Below are positions 34,776-42,406 of a stretch of DNA of 48,133 nt, piece after piece (positions within the stretch are counted from its first letter, which is position 1; each line of letters begins with the position of its first letter). Made by a program: the position numbers and the translations under genes. Source of the stretch: Bacteroidaceae bacterium (lineage in GTDB: Bacteria > Bacteroidota > Bacteroidia > Bacteroidales > Bacteroidaceae); NCBI GenBank assembly GCA_024683455.1, contig JAIKYE010000080.1, positions 1 to 48,133 of the forward strand. Reading direction: 5' to 3'. The notes under the pieces were generated by a model that was not told the DNA's origin, did not search any database, and worked only from the letters and a program-made list of their open reading frames with translations.

Positions 34776-36476
34776 TTATTCTACGTGGATAACCTTGTAA
34801 GCGTAAGCCGCGGGAGATGTTGCAGTCTGATACTGGATGGCATAATAGCCAGCAGCATCAGGAGTAAAGGATGCGCTTCCTGCGGGAATTGTCCATGAAC
34901 CTATTGTAGTAGCGGCACTTACGATTGTGGTTGTAACTGTGGTGGTCGGAGCTGCTACAATAAGGTCGGCCTCGGTTTGCTCTGCGCTAAGCTTATATAC
35001 CTGAACGTTGCTTACAGCGCTACCACCGGTGGTTAGCGTGTAAAGTGCACCTGTCTCGTCGTTCTGGGCGGTAAAGTAAATAGGCTTAGGATCAGAAGAA
35101 TTATACTTATATGTTATGCCCTCATCGGTAACACTGCCATCCTGATAAGTGGTGATGCTGGGTGTGGCAACAGTTGTTGTGATACCTTCTATCATGCCAT
35201 CAGCAGATGCTGTTACAACAGCGTTGAAGGTGATGGGGAACAGACCCTCGGGATCTGTGGTACCAGGTGTACCTGTAGTACAATTGGTGTTTGGGCTTAT
35301 CTTAAACAGATAGGTGTAAGTGGCGTTTGCTTTCCAGAATGTGAATGCAGATGGGATAGCTGCAGTAGCACCCTTAACCTTAATAACCTCCTCGTTGTCT
35401 TCAGAGGTTAACTCATAGTCACACTTAATAAGAATAGGCTGTGCTGTGGTGCCTTCTGTAGGCATAACGGTGAAGTAGCCTGTTGCACTTGCCATATCCT
35501 GATCTGAACCATATAGTTTAGCAACAGTAGTCTCTGTAGATGTCGTAGCCATTTCCCATCCTGTCTCATTTAGTTTACCACCATACCAGTTCTTGGATTT
35601 GCTTAGGCCTGTAGCGTTGTATGCATAAGTGTATGTTGGGGTCACACCGGTCCAGTCGTATGTTATTGTTGCTGATGCACCGCTTGCTCCTTGGAAGTAT
35701 GTACCATCTGCGTCAGATGTATTTACGGCAAGCACAATGTTGTCGCTTGGGGTGGTATCCCATGCCTTCTCATCAGCCTTGTAGGGATAGAACTGGATTT
35801 TGGTTATCTTATAACCGGGGATAGTCTCATAGACACCTACGCGAACAAAAGTTTGCTGACGCTTGAAACTGAAGGTTATTTCATTCTTATAGTCTGCCTT
35901 GGGGACTCTTACGGGGTCTGCAATATAAACAGGGTTGAATGTGGTAGTTCCACTTGTTCCTGGGTTGGCTGTCATGTGACCTTTCAAACCATTGACTGAT
36001 GCAGACGCAATATCACCATTTGCATCGAGTGTGTATGTAAAACAGTTTACAGGTGAACCTGCCACAAAGTGATAGTTATCTGAGCTATAGTCCCAATATT
36101 TCGCATACTGGCGGGTAATCTGATCCAAGATACCTGAGGGAACTGTACCTGCATATTCCCATCCGTTTGCTCCTTGAGGATTGGTTGGACTTTGCGTATT
36201 GGAACTCCATACTATGTAGTTCTTGAATACGTTAGAGTAATTGCTTCCGTCTCCTTTTTTAACACCATAAACCTTGAATTTATTATCAAGCATCTCTGCT
36301 ACGGTTCCTGTATTGCTAGTGGCGCGGGTAAGCTTTCCTGCATTGCCACCAATAGATATGGCGTCAGTAATAGATTGCTGTGTTCCATGGTCCTCTCCGC
36401 CTACGATTTCGTCGTTAGTGCAGTTTGTGAGCGCTACGCTGATTACTGCTGCATAGATAAAATAGATTTTTTTCAT
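34776..36476 (-). CDS. Fimbrillin-like lipoprotein, paralogue of the downstream gene
   Basis: This 566-residue lipoprotein starts MKKIYFIYAAVISVALTNC, with a lipobox at about Cys19. The mature part begins CTNDEIVGGEDHG and has KLTRATSNTG, RQYAKYWDYSSDNYHFVAG and ANATYTYLFKISPN, the fimbrillin-type landmarks. The C-terminal region (FPITFNAVVTASADGMIEGITTTVATPSITTYQDG to AYAYKVIHVE) aligns by eye with the end of the 589-residue neighbour. Tandem genes of this kind point to duplication and divergence of surface subunits. It uses a different signal peptide from the shared leader cassette. Confidence 0.88.
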   Translation of the reverse strand: MKKIYFIYAAVISVALTNCTNDEIVGGEDHGTQQSITDAISIGGNAGKLTRATSNTGTVAEMLDNKFKVYGVKKGDGSNYSNVFKNYIVWSSNTQSPTNPQGANGWEYAGTVPSGILDQITRQYAKYWDYSSDNYHFVAGSPVNCFTYTLDANGDIASASVNGLKGHMTANPGTSGTTTFNPVYIADPVRVPKADYKNEITFSFKRQQTFVRVGVYETIPGYKITKIQFYPYKADEKAWDTTPSDNIVLAVNTSDADGTYFQGASGASATITYDWTGVTPTYTYAYNATGLSKSKNWYGGKLNETGWEMATTSTETTVAKLYGSDQDMASATGYFTVMPTEGTTAQPILIKCDYELTSEDNEEVIKVKGATAAIPSAFTFWKANATYTYLFKISPNTNCTTGTPGTTDPEGLFPITFNAVVTASADGMIEGITTTVATPSITTYQDGSVTDEGITYKYNSSDPKPIYFTAQNDETGALYTLTTGGSAVSNVQVYKLSAEQTEADLIVAAPTTTVTTTIVSAATTIGSWTIPAGSASFTPDAAGYYAIQYQTATSPAAYAYKVIHVE

Positions 36477-36577
36477 AATGATATTAATTTTGTTAGTTAT
36501 TATTCTTTGTTTTGTTTTACTTTCTGTTTTTTCAGGTTTTATTTCTTTCCCAGCGGAGAACCGCCGAGTTCAATGTT

Positions 36578-37843
36578 TTACATTTCAAACACAAAGGTTC
36601 CTCCGTCTTCTGTATCTTTGACTACAGCATTGAAGCCGCTACCTCCTGTTCGCTTGGGTATAGGCACAGTGTCAACATCCAGTTCTACAGTGATGACGCC
36701 TCCTTTGTAGCGCTCACGTACTTGCTTGGTAACGTTGAACACAAGGGTAGAGTCCATTCCGTTGTTGAACTGCATAGTTACATCCAGATAATGACTGTAT
36801 TTGTCCGTAAGCTCCTCGGCACGGGATACTCTGTTTACAGCCTGGTTGCAGAGACCAAAGGAGAGGAGGCGTCCGCCTACAATATCAACTCGTTCTGCTG
36901 ATGCAGGGGCTGAAGCGCCTGGGTCATCTGCAGTTCTGGAGTCGTAGGGTATCAGAGGCATATCCTTCTTCATACGAGTGTTGAAATAGATGGTAATGGC
37001 TTCTTCGCCAGCCACACCTGTGTTCAGAGTAGTGGAACGTGCCATGCCTGAGAGGTTGGCGTTGCCATCTACTGAGGTAATCCTGCCCTTGTTGTTGTGC
37101 AGAATGACTTGTATGAGGTAAATGTATGTGATGGGCTGCATCGTCATGTTCAGTTTCTTGATATATATGTCACGCTCTTTGTCGTAAACAAAGCCCTCGA
37201 GGTTCTGGTTAATTTCTATGGCTCTTTCGTAAGCCGTAAACAATGCTTCTGGCGCATAGAATGAGTTCGTGTAGCGTGGTGCCTGATAGCGTGAAAGGTG
37301 CATGGAAGAGTTGGTATAGGCTATGACGGAATCAAGGGATGAGGCTTCGTCAAAGTGAATACTCTGAACACCGTCTGGAGTATGTATCTCGTTCCAGATG
37401 AGGATGTCCCAGAAGCCCCAGTCGAATTTGCCTTGGAAATGAGGCTCGTAAAGTGTGTGGCTCAGTACCTGAGTGTGTGAACCATAAGGCTCGTCCTTGG
37501 TGAAGTAGCGGCGCAGATTGTAAACGCTGGGTTCTGTGTAGCCTATCTCGCCAAAGATTTCCTTGTCCTCCTCGTCCCAACCGTAGTTCCATTCGGCTTT
37601 CCAGTCGTAGGTAATGTTGTAGCCTATCTCATAGTCCCAGAGTACCTCCAAGTCGAGATCTACAACAGGAATGTCAAAATCCGTTTCAGCTGAATCATAC
37701 AGATGCAGATAGGGTTCGCGGATGCAGGCGGTGAGAATTACGAGTGAAGAGTGGAGAGTGAAGAATAATAGACACAACCTGCCGATGCTCATGAGTCTCA
37801 TGGGCTTTATAAACTTGCTAATTATGGTCTTTATTCTTCTCAT
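36578..37843 (-). CDS. DUF5119-type lipoprotein
   Basis: This 421-residue lipoprotein has the leader MRRIKTIISKFIKPMRLMSI, then LFFTLHSSLVILTAC (lipobox Cys). The mature part (CIREPYLHLYDSAETDFDIPVVDLDLEVLWDYE) and YNITYDWKAEWNYGWDEEDKEIFG resemble DUF5119 proteins, which are often encoded with DUF3575 and fimbrillin genes in Bacteroidales. Its role is not established; an anchoring or assembly role is an inference from the neighbourhood. Its hydrophobic signal core is encoded by three 7-base units (plus strand 37743-37763) related to those at the frameshifted fimbrillin gene, but here the frame is intact. Confidence 0.82.
   Translation of the reverse strand: MRRIKTIISKFIKPMRLMSIGRLCLLFFTLHSSLVILTACIREPYLHLYDSAETDFDIPVVDLDLEVLWDYEIGYNITYDWKAEWNYGWDEEDKEIFGEIGYTEPSVYNLRRYFTKDEPYGSHTQVLSHTLYEPHFQGKFDWGFWDILIWNEIHTPDGVQSIHFDEASSLDSVIAYTNSSMHLSRYQAPRYTNSFYAPEALFTAYERAIEINQNLEGFVYDKERDIYIKKLNMTMQPITYIYLIQVILHNNKGRITSVDGNANLSGMARSTTLNTGVAGEEAITIYFNTRMKKDMPLIPYDSRTADDPGASAPASAERVDIVGGRLLSFGLCNQAVNRVSRAEELTDKYSHYLDVTMQFNNGMDSTLVFNVTKQVRERYKGGVITVELDVDTVPIPKRTGGSGFNAVVKDTEDGGTFVFEM
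37743..37763. repeat. AGTGAAG heptamers in a signal-peptide coding region
   Basis: Three units (AGTGAAG, AGTGGAG, AGTGAAG) on the plus strand encode the hydrophobic core on the minus strand. Confidence 0.75.
37790..37843 (-). repeat. Shared leader cassette, copy 4
   Basis: This codes for MRRIKTIISKFIKPMRLMS. It has the ACCATAATTAGCAAGTTTAT text, then AAAGCCCATGAGACTCATGAG. Confidence 0.8.
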
Positions 37844-37985
37844 TTTCTTAACTCTTTTTTCTCAGGTTTCCCTGTTCTCTTGACGTTTAGTTCTGTTGTC
37901 TCTTTTGTGTCGATTGTTGCTTAGTTTAGCTCAAAATGTTTTTTTTTCTAAGGTCTAGCGTTCTTGTTTAGTTTCACTTTTATTT

Positions 37986-38948
37986 TTATTCTTCGCATTG
38001 GAACTCGTAGTTCCTAAAGCTGACTCCTTTCTTTTTCCACTTCAGATAGAGGAGGTCGTATGATAAGGTTATTCCCACTCGGGTGGGGCCTATCCAACTG
38101 AAGCGGTACTGGCGAAGCTTAAAGTCAGACGCCTTGCCCGACCAGCGGTAGTAATAAAGCTTGTCATGGTAATCGAGATTTACCAGATTCTCAAACTGGT
38201 AAGGGTCGTGCTTGCCATATACAAAGCCTGCCTGAAGGCTGAACTCCAGTCTCCAGTGACCCTTTCGGGTTATTGGCAGTACATAACCTGCACCAACACC
38301 TGCTCCCAAGTATTCACCTTCGTAACCAGTATCTTTATCAAAGCAGATGTTGAAAAGTCCTATGTTGGCATAACCCTGCAGGTACCATCCTCGGAATGCA
38401 GCACCCTCGCCGGGAGCACGGAGATTAACATCGCCAGAGCGGAAGTAATAACGTGCTTCCAACTGATAGTTGCGGACCTCAAAGAACTTAAACTTGTTGT
38501 AGCTCTGATACCAGGGGAAGTCCAGACTTGCACCATAGGTAAAATGTCCGTGCAGTGGATAGTATTCCACGGCTATGTTGGGAATAGGACACCAACGGTC
38601 ATATCCGCCCGGCAAATAGAATCCGTACAGTAGCATATTGGTCTTTACTGATAATATCTCGCGGCGGGGAACCTTAATGGGAACGGGAACCTCAACTTCC
38701 GGAGTTTCTGGAGTTTCCTGAATTTCCGGTTGTGCCGGAACTTCAGGCTTATCAAATACCAGTACTACGCGGGCGGCACGGAGCTCGGGGAAGTAGTCCT
38801 TCAGTAGGTGTCTCCAGAGGATTCCTCCTTGTAGCTGCTGCAACTTACGTTTGAGGATAGTGTATTCGTAACGGGGTAGGTGCTGTTCGCATAGACTGCG
38901 TACAATACCTACGGAAGGATCATTGGCACGTTGCATTAAAGTCAGCAA
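37986..38948 (-). CDS. DUF3575-type outer-membrane protein, C-terminal part (frameshifted)
   Basis: This frame encodes the C-terminal part of a probable outer-membrane protein. After a Pro/Glu-rich linker (PAQPEIQETPETPEVEVPVP) comes the DUF3575-like barrel, from REILSVKTNMLLYGFYLPGGYDRWCPIPNIAVEYYP to LSYDLLYLKWKKK. The frame opens upstream to about 39020 (LRAHLSVPVEEQNLSTEAVTED), where it meets the OmpA-like N-terminal frame at a T8 tract. With T7 the two would be one protein of about 490-505 residues. Such proteins are encoded at the head of fimbrillin loci in Bacteroidales. As the sequence stands, it lacks a signal peptide and would not be exported. Confidence 0.82.
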   Translation of the reverse strand: MLTLMQRANDPSVGIVRSLCEQHLPRYEYTILKRKLQQLQGGILWRHLLKDYFPELRAARVVLVFDKPEVPAQPEIQETPETPEVEVPVPIKVPRREILSVKTNMLLYGFYLPGGYDRWCPIPNIAVEYYPLHGHFTYGASLDFPWYQSYNKFKFFEVRNYQLEARYYFRSGDVNLRAPGEGAAFRGWYLQGYANIGLFNICFDKDTGYEGEYLGAGVGAGYVLPITRKGHWRLEFSLQAGFVYGKHDPYQFENLVNLDYHDKLYYYRWSGKASDFKLRQYRFSWIGPTRVGITLSYDLLYLKWKKKGVSFRNYEFQCEE

Positions 38949-38952
38949 CAGG

Positions 38953-39459
38953 CTATAGTCCTCTGTAACAGCCTCGGTAGAGAGATTCTGCTCTTCTACG
39001 GGTACGCTTAAGTGCGCGCGTAAAAAAAAGAGACAGCGCCTCCGTACGACGGCGGCTCAATATGCGGTTGTTGGGAACGGAACCTTCTGGTGAGGATGCT
39101 CCACGTATAATTAGACGGCGCAGATGCAGTGAGTCTTTATTTATGCGAGGAATGATCTCCTTTGTCAACAGTTGCAAGAGCGAGTCGTTGGTAAAGGTAT
39201 CGTATGTATTGACTTTGAAAACGACCTTTCCTGCCTTGTCGAGGAAATCCTCGTCGGACAGACGTACTAATCCGGCATCCTCCTGAGCATCAATAAAACG
39301 TATAAAGGGGTAGTGGCCGTAAAACGTACTGTCAGCAGCAAGGGCATTGTTTTGCGGGGGTGCTGACGGCGCTGTTAGCGGATGTGCACTAAGCTGAGAT
39401 GCTGTATGAAGGCACAATATAAACACCAGACCCGTCAGCCAACTTCGGAGACGTGCCAT
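38953..39459 (-). CDS. OmpA-like N-terminal part of the DUF3575-type protein (frameshifted)
   Basis: The frame starts with a good signal peptide (MARLRSWLTGLVFILCLHTASQLSA); an upstream Met at 39504 is an alternative start. It continues into an OmpA-like peptidoglycan-binding segment (LRRLIIRGASSPEGSVPNNRILSRRRTEALSLF). Immediately after LSLF the DNA has eight Ts (plus strand A8 at 39022-39029). Reading on gives FTRALKRTRRRAESLYRGCYRGL and a stop. Losing one T gives LFLRAHLSVPVEEQ and joins the downstream frame. Position and domain content show the two pieces are one gene, now OFF by a single base. Confidence 0.8.
   Translation of the reverse strand: MARLRSWLTGLVFILCLHTASQLSAHPLTAPSAPPQNNALAADSTFYGHYPFIRFIDAQEDAGLVRLSDEDFLDKAGKVVFKVNTYDTFTNDSLLQLLTKEIIPRINKDSLHLRRLIIRGASSPEGSVPNNRILSRRRTEALSLFFTRALKRTRRRAESLYRGCYRGL
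39022..39029. repeat. A8/T8 homopolymer at a frameshift
   Basis: Eight As on the plus strand lie exactly where the OmpA-like and DUF3575-like frames meet. A T7 version would restore one open frame. Confidence 0.85.
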
Positions 39460-39596
39460 AGGTTGATGCCTATATATGAAAATAGATTGCCTTAGGTAAA
39501 GCATGTTCGTTCAGTTTAGTCCAATTTAGTTTAGTTCAGCCTGTGGATTAGCCTGGTATGGTCTAGTTTTTACAGGTTTAGCTTTTTAAGTTATTG

Positions 39597-39627
39597 CAAA
39601 AATATCCAAAATTATATTATATACAAT
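39597..39627 (-). promoter_or_regulatory. Promoter of the surface-protein locus
   Basis: On the minus strand ATTG (39624-39627) is followed after 19 bases by TATTTTTG (39597-39604), a good Bacteroidetes promoter. It lies about 90-135 bases before the possible starts of the first gene. The spacer also holds several TTTAGT-rich units (39510-39541). Confidence 0.65.
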
Positions 39628-39699
39628 GTTCGTTTGTGTTAAAAAAAACTTAAACGAGTGATATTTTTCTTTTTTCATGGTTTACTCTTTCTTTCTACG

Positions 39700-39738
39700 A
39701 AAACAAAGCCTCCCATGTCTTGTGTGGCATGGGAGGCT
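39700..39738 (-). terminator. Terminator of the CBM9-like gene
   Basis: AGCCTCCCATG (39707-39717) and CATGGGAGGCT (39728-39738) form a perfect 11-base stem. On the minus strand it is followed by TTGTTTTCG. It lies just downstream of the CBM9-like gene stop. Confidence 0.85.
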
Positions 39739-39756
39739 AATATTTGAGGGCTAATT

Positions 39757-40413
39757 TTAGTCTTCAATGCTCAATTCGCCAAAGAATTGTGGACAGTGGA
39801 AATCGGGGGTTGGTGTACCTATGGGATTCCAACTGATGAAATGGGGGACGGGAAGTTTGTCTCCGCACTTGTAGAAATTGCCTTTAAGCGTCAGACCATC
39901 CAGAGTCTTGATGTTGTGGCGGAAGAATACGGAGTAGGGGATGCGTAGTGCCAACTCCCATTTTGTGGGTTGATTGCAAGTGTCAAAAGGTTGACGGCCT
40001 AAGGTGGCCCATCGGTCGATCTGTTTGGTGATTTCCGGCGCAGCCAGTTCTCTGCTGTTGCGACCTTCTCCAACACCGACCAGTAAAGTACCTGCACAGT
40101 TGCATTCCACATTGTAGTAAAGTCCGTCGGAAGCGGGGCTGATAAAGAACTCGGCACAGGAATCCTCCCATACATTGTCGTTATCCTTCTGAGCTACCGC
40201 CCTTACACTCTGTTCCTCTACACGATAATGTATTAAAAATGCGTCCTCTGTGTGAGCAACGCCAAACTCCATCTTTGGGCAATAAGGAAACTCCTTGGGC
40301 CAGTTGACGTTCTCAATCGTGTTGTATGTTATGCCTTTGTCTTTGAACAAGGTGGGGATCTCCTTTGCTGCGATCTTCGTCTCGTTGATTTTCTGAATTG
40401 TGAGTTTTTTCAT
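39757..40413 (-). CDS. CBM9-like carbohydrate-binding family protein
   Basis: This 218-residue protein resembles the family-9-like carbohydrate-binding proteins of Bacteroidetes. Landmarks are NVNWPKEFPYCPKMEFGVAHTEDAFLIHYRVEEQSVRAV, NVWEDSCAEFFISP and a C-terminal FISWNPIGTPTPDFHCPQFFGEL. No signal peptide is visible (MKKLTIQKINETKIAAKE). It may therefore be cytoplasmic, or exported by an unrecognised route. The ligand is unknown. It is transcribed away from the secreted esterase from a back-to-back promoter and ends in a perfect terminator, so it forms a single-gene unit. Confidence 0.85.
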   Translation of the reverse strand: MKKLTIQKINETKIAAKEIPTLFKDKGITYNTIENVNWPKEFPYCPKMEFGVAHTEDAFLIHYRVEEQSVRAVAQKDNDNVWEDSCAEFFISPASDGLYYNVECNCAGTLLVGVGEGRNSRELAAPEITKQIDRWATLGRQPFDTCNQPTKWELALRIPYSVFFRHNIKTLDGLTLKGNFYKCGDKLPVPHFISWNPIGTPTPDFHCPQFFGELSIED

Positions 40414-40455
40414 CTTATTATTTTATTCTATTTTGAAGTTATGCTTTCCTTGTTG

Positions 40456-40487
40456 CAAAAATATGAATAAGTGGAAGAAAAATCAAA
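40456..40487 (-). promoter_or_regulatory. Promoter of the CBM9-like gene
   Basis: On the minus strand TTTG (40484-40487), 20 bases, TATTTTTG (40456-40463) matches the consensus. It is divergent from the esterase promoter, with the two -33 boxes only 15 bases apart. Confidence 0.75.
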
Positions 40488-40502
40488 CAAACTGCCTAAT
40501 TA

Positions 40503-40534
40503 TTTGCTTGGCTGATGTAAAAACTGTAAATTTG
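40503..40534 (+). promoter_or_regulatory. Promoter of the esterase gene
   Basis: TTTG (40503-40506), 20 bases, TAAATTTG (40527-40534) is a consensus promoter. It places the transcript start a little after 40534 and so decides the esterase start at 40556. Confidence 0.78.
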
Positions 40535-40555
40535 TGCGCTAAAAAACAGAAAACA

Positions 40556-41401
40556 ATGAGAATTTTGAGTTTTATGTTGCTGCTGCTTTTAGGGCTGACT
40601 GCTCAGGCTGGCAGAATCAAAACAGACACCATCGAAAGCAAAGTGTTAGGTGAAAAGGTAGTATATAATATATATCTTCCGAGTGGGTTCGAACGCAGCA
40701 CCAAGCAGTACCCTGTGGTTTATCTGCTTCATGGTTTGACCGACGATTATCGTGCATGGAGAGATAAAGGACGTATGCAGGATGTGGCAGACGAGTTGAT
40801 AGAGTCTGGTGAGGCATGTGAAATGATTATCGTAATGCCTAACGCCGGCGGACCTGATACGCATAATACGTGGAACGGCTATTTTAATATGCCTGGCTGG
40901 AATTATGAGGATTTCTTCTTTCTGGAGTTTGTTCCTCAGGTAGAAAAGAAGTACCGTGGCGTGGGAGATAAGGGGCATCGTGCCGTTATGGGACTTTCCA
41001 TGGGCGGTGGCGGCAGTACGGTTTACTGTCAGCGTCATCCTGATATGTTCAGCAGCTGCTATGCTATGAGTGCATGGCTTGATAACGAAGATGATAACGT
41101 GGGAGCTGGAAAGGAAAAGGATAAGCGTTATTATGTGTGCGAGGCTGTCCGAAAGCATTCTGCCTTGCGTTTTGTAGAACAGGCTGACGAAGAAACCAAG
41201 AAAAAGCTCCGCACGGTGAAGTGGTTCTTTGACTGCGGTGACGATGATTTCCTGTTTGATTTGAGTGTTCGCCTGCATCAGTTGATGCGTGATGCTTACA
41301 TCAAGGATGAATTGCGTGTGCGTAACGGCGTTCATAACTGGGAATATTGGCATCAGGCTTTAAGAAAGGCATTGCCTTTTGCCTCGAGAAATTTTGAATA
41401 G
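40556..41401 (+). CDS. Secreted alpha/beta-hydrolase esterase (esterase D / acetylxylan- or feruloyl-esterase-like)
   Basis: This 281-residue exported enzyme has the signal peptide MRILSFMLLLLLGLTAQAG. The fold begins LGEKVVYNIYLPSGFERSTKQYPVVYLLHGLTDDYRAW, with the oxyanion HGL motif. The nucleophile is the Ser in MGLSMGGGGS, the acid is probably an Asp in FDCGDDDFLFD, and the His is in VHNWEYWHQAL. This is the putative-esterase (PF00756) pattern. Close relatives remove acetyl or feruloyl groups from plant polysaccharides, or hydrolyse S-formylglutathione; the signal peptide favours a glycan substrate. The frame is open from 40400, but the promoter and signal peptide support the ATG at 40556. 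Confidence 0.9.
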   Translation: MRILSFMLLLLLGLTAQAGRIKTDTIESKVLGEKVVYNIYLPSGFERSTKQYPVVYLLHGLTDDYRAWRDKGRMQDVADELIESGEACEMIIVMPNAGGPDTHNTWNGYFNMPGWNYEDFFFLEFVPQVEKKYRGVGDKGHRAVMGLSMGGGGSTVYCQRHPDMFSSCYAMSAWLDNEDDNVGAGKEKDKRYYVCEAVRKHSALRFVEQADEETKKKLRTVKWFFDCGDDDFLFDLSVRLHQLMRDAYIKDELRVRNGVHNWEYWHQALRKALPFASRNFE

Positions 41402-41404
41402 ACT

Positions 41405-41436
41405 TACCTCGTCCCTCTCTCGATGGGGAGGGAATT
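41405..41436. repeat. Family A CT/GA-rich dispersed repeat
   Basis: CCTCGTCCCTCTCTC followed by GATGGGGAGGGAA lies between the esterase and the small lipoprotein. It resembles copies at 16212, 32688 and 45660. Confidence 0.55.
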
Positions 41437-41448
41437 AATGGAAAAAGA

Positions 41449-41676
41449 ATGATTATACAAAAGTTATTTCTTTCTACTCAACAAGGAATAGGGCGAATGG
41501 GGATATGTTTGCTGTGCCTCTCTCTTCTCTTTGTTTCCTGTGGTGGTAAGCAGTCATTGGCCAATGTCGCAGAGGAGGACTCTTTGTGTATTGATACGGT
41601 TGCTACGCTGGACGATGAAATGCAACCTGATACCATTGCTGAGTCAGACTCCCTACTCGTGGATTCGCTGTTTTAG
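41449..41676 (+). CDS. Small putative lipoprotein
   Basis: This 75-residue protein of unknown function has the hydrophobic segment MGICLLCLSLLFVSC, ending in a lipobox Cys, and a short, very acidic tail (EEDSLCIDTVATLDDEMQPDTIAESDSLLVDSLF). The frame starts at 41449, but the Met at 41497 gives a more normal signal peptide. It lies 47 bases after the esterase, beyond a dispersed repeat, and may be co-transcribed with it. No domain is recognised, and a short chance frame cannot be fully excluded. Confidence 0.65.
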   Translation: MIIQKLFLSTQQGIGRMGICLLCLSLLFVSCGGKQSLANVAEEDSLCIDTVATLDDEMQPDTIAESDSLLVDSLF

Positions 41677-41783
41677 TTTACGTTGAACTGTAATTTGCAA
41701 ACCGTAAACTTTTGCACTTTATGGCTTGTTTGTGCAAAAGTAAGTGCTAAATATTGTTAAACTGTTATGTTTTATAACATTTT

Positions 41784-41802
41784 TCCGCCTTTTTAGGGCG
41801 GG
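41784..41802 (+). terminator. Short GC hairpin upstream of the str operon
   Basis: CCGCC (41785-41789) pairs with GGCGG (41797-41801) over TTTTTAG. It may end transcripts from the esterase/lipoprotein side; the tail is weak. Confidence 0.4.
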
Positions 41803-41829
41803 TGACAATGTATTGTAGAAAATTCTTCA

Positions 41830-41837
41830 TAACTTTG
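41830..41837 (+). promoter_or_regulatory. -7 element of the rpsL operon
   Basis: TAACTTTG matches TAnnTTTG and is followed by CACCCCG. No well-spaced -33 TTTG was found (an ATTG lies only 14 bases upstream). The leader to rpsL is about 75 bases. Confidence 0.6.
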
Positions 41838-41918
41838 CACCCCGATTGGCACAAAGTGTCCGGTCTGAACAAATATTTGACTATAATACATAATATATAA
41901 TAATAAAACAAAAACAAA

Positions 41919-42299
41919 ATGCCTACAATTCAACAATTGGTAAGAAAAGGCCGCGTGGTATTGGAGGACAAGAGCAAGAGCCCCGCGCTGGACAGCTGTC
42001 CACAGCGTCGTGGTGTATGTGTTCGTGTCTATACAACTACCCCCAAGAAGCCTAATTCAGCGATGCGTAAGGTCGCTCGTGTGCGTTTGACAAACTCAAA
42101 CGAAGTTAACAGTTATATCCCCGGAGAGGGTCACAACCTGCAGGAGCACAGCATTGTGCTGGTTCGTGGTGGTCGTGTTAAGGACCTTCCTGGTGTACGT
42201 TATCACATCGTTCGCGGTACATTGGATACTGCTGGTGTAGCTAACAGAACACAGCGTCGTAGTAAGTACGGTGCAAAGCGTCCTAAAGCTTCAAAGTAA
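41919..42299 (+). CDS. rpsL: 30S ribosomal protein S12
   Basis: This 126-residue decoding-centre protein has the invariant [20 protein letters not shown] and [28 protein letters not shown]. The lysines in these two segments are the usual sites of streptomycin-resistance mutations, and the wild-type residues are present. It is the first gene of the rpsL-rpsG-fusA-rpsJ unit. Confidence 0.98.
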   Translation: MPTIQQLVRKGRVVLEDKSKSPALDSCPQRRGVCVRVYTTTPKKPNSAMRKVARVRLTNSNEVNSYIPGEGHNLQEHSIVLVRGGRVKDLPGVRYHIVRGTLDTAGVANRTQRRSKYGAKRPKASK

Positions 42300-42406
42300 A
42301 AAGTAACTAACCCGTTTTGGCTTGTACAGACTAAGGTTGAGTAAATGCCTCGGAGGAGGTGTTGAAGGACAAAGTTAAACAGCCCTAACACAAAACAAAC
42401 AAAACA

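Noticed and set aside
40400..40555. N-terminal extension of the esterase
   Set aside because: It overlaps the promoter at 40503-40534; the signal peptide begins at 40556.
41838..41918. Ribosomal-protein autoregulatory structure in the rpsL leader
   Set aside because: A few short pairings can be drawn, but none convincing enough to call without comparison to relatives.
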